64,000 nucleotides of DNA from Phaeoceros laevis (Eukaryota > Anthocerotophyta > Anthocerotopsida > Notothyladales): NCBI GenBank assembly GCA_049999765.1, contig JBNGIQ010008494.1:1-64000 (forward strand), read 5' to 3'. Within the stretch, counting starts at the first letter, position 1. The number at the start of each line of letters is the position of its first letter. Position numbers and translations under genes: made by a program. The notes below the pieces were generated by a model, which ran no database searches, was not told the origin of the DNA, and was given only the letters and a program-made list of their open reading frames with translations. Below are positions 63,768-64,000 of the stretch, in pieces.

Positions 63768-64000
63768 AATTTTCAAGGATTTAAGGTGGTAAGAAGTAAA
63801 AAAAAGTATGCACACTTGTGTTTAATTTGGGAAATGATTGCAGGGAGCTACCTCTTCCTCTTCATAATCTATATTAGCGCAATTGGTGGATCCAAGGCAG
63901 GATGAACAAGTTGTGTGTACAAAGGATGAAACACATGACAAAATATCAAGACTGTAAAAGTAGGTGGTACTTGCTGTATGACAACTTTGTGTAAAAGGCC
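63768..64000. other. 3' flank of the TFIIS paralogue
   Basis: AT-rich sequence with a possible zinc-ribbon remnant near 63785-63815. Nothing else was seen. Confidence 0.4.

Noticed and set aside
1-64000. CRISPR arrays, bacterial operons or ribosome binding sites
   Set aside because: The sequence is eukaryotic nuclear DNA with spliced genes; no spaced direct-repeat arrays were seen.

Overview
This is nuclear DNA of a land plant. The genes carry short GT-AG introns (mostly about 75-150 bp), encode plastid and mitochondrial proteins, and include families confined to photosynthetic eukaryotes: a Ycf49-like DUF2499 protein, a plastid MATE carrier, PLS-class PPR proteins and an At5g03900-like plastid protein. 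Two PPR proteins end in a DYW-type domain in which the PG box is replaced by a KP motif (DYW:KP). That variant is known from plant groups that perform U-to-C organelle RNA editing (hornworts, lycophytes, ferns). With the compact introns, a hornwort or a small-genome lycophyte is the best guess; this is inference.

Layout. 1-4.1 kb: 5' part of a hydroxypyruvate-reductase-like gene (-) and a PPR-DYW:KP gene (-). 4.3-9.4 kb: nine-exon bromodomain gene (+). 10.0-13.9 kb: nineteen-exon citramalate-synthase-type gene (+) with a plausible transit peptide. 14.8-18.3 kb: a PPR gene without DYW (+), followed by a decayed copy of its own repeats. 18.7-22.2 kb: fourteen-exon plastid MATE gene (-). 23.1-23.6 kb: a pogo/Tc1-mariner-type MITE. 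23.8-24.8 kb: unidentified ORF (-). 26.1-26.6 kb: RPAC2, the AC19 subunit of RNA polymerases I and III (-). 27.3-30.4 kb: At5g03900-like gene (+), convergent with a subtilase (30.7-33.0 kb, -). 33.6-35.9 kb: PEP-carboxykinase-like gene (-), divergent from prefoldin subunit 5 (36.1-37.0 kb, +). 37.3-38.4 kb: GONST4/GFT1-like GDP-sugar transporter (-). 41.3-43.9 kb: second PPR-DYW:KP gene (-). 45.3-47.9 kb: PI-PLC (+). 48.9-50.0 kb: Ycf49-like gene (-), divergent from an intronless HSPA12-like Hsp70 (50.4-52.6 kb, +). From 52.6 kb on, the window is gene-poor and repeat-rich. It holds a TFIIS gene (55.0-56.0 kb), a small secreted Cys-rich protein (59.4-59.8 kb) and a truncated TFIIS paralogue (63.3-63.8 kb).

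The genes do not form an operon-like system. The common theme is organelle function: most products look plastid- or mitochondrion-targeted. The most unusual observation is that all three PPR proteins share an N-terminal block resembling the PDF motif of plant organellar single-stranded DNA-binding (OSB) proteins, ahead of the PPR array. Other highlights are the bacterial/plastid-type citramalate synthase and a TFIIS whose zinc ribbon is split by an 18-bp minisatellite.

Exon boundaries were inferred by hand from splice consensus, reading phase and family conservation. For the multi-exon genes the listed exons sum to a whole number of codons.
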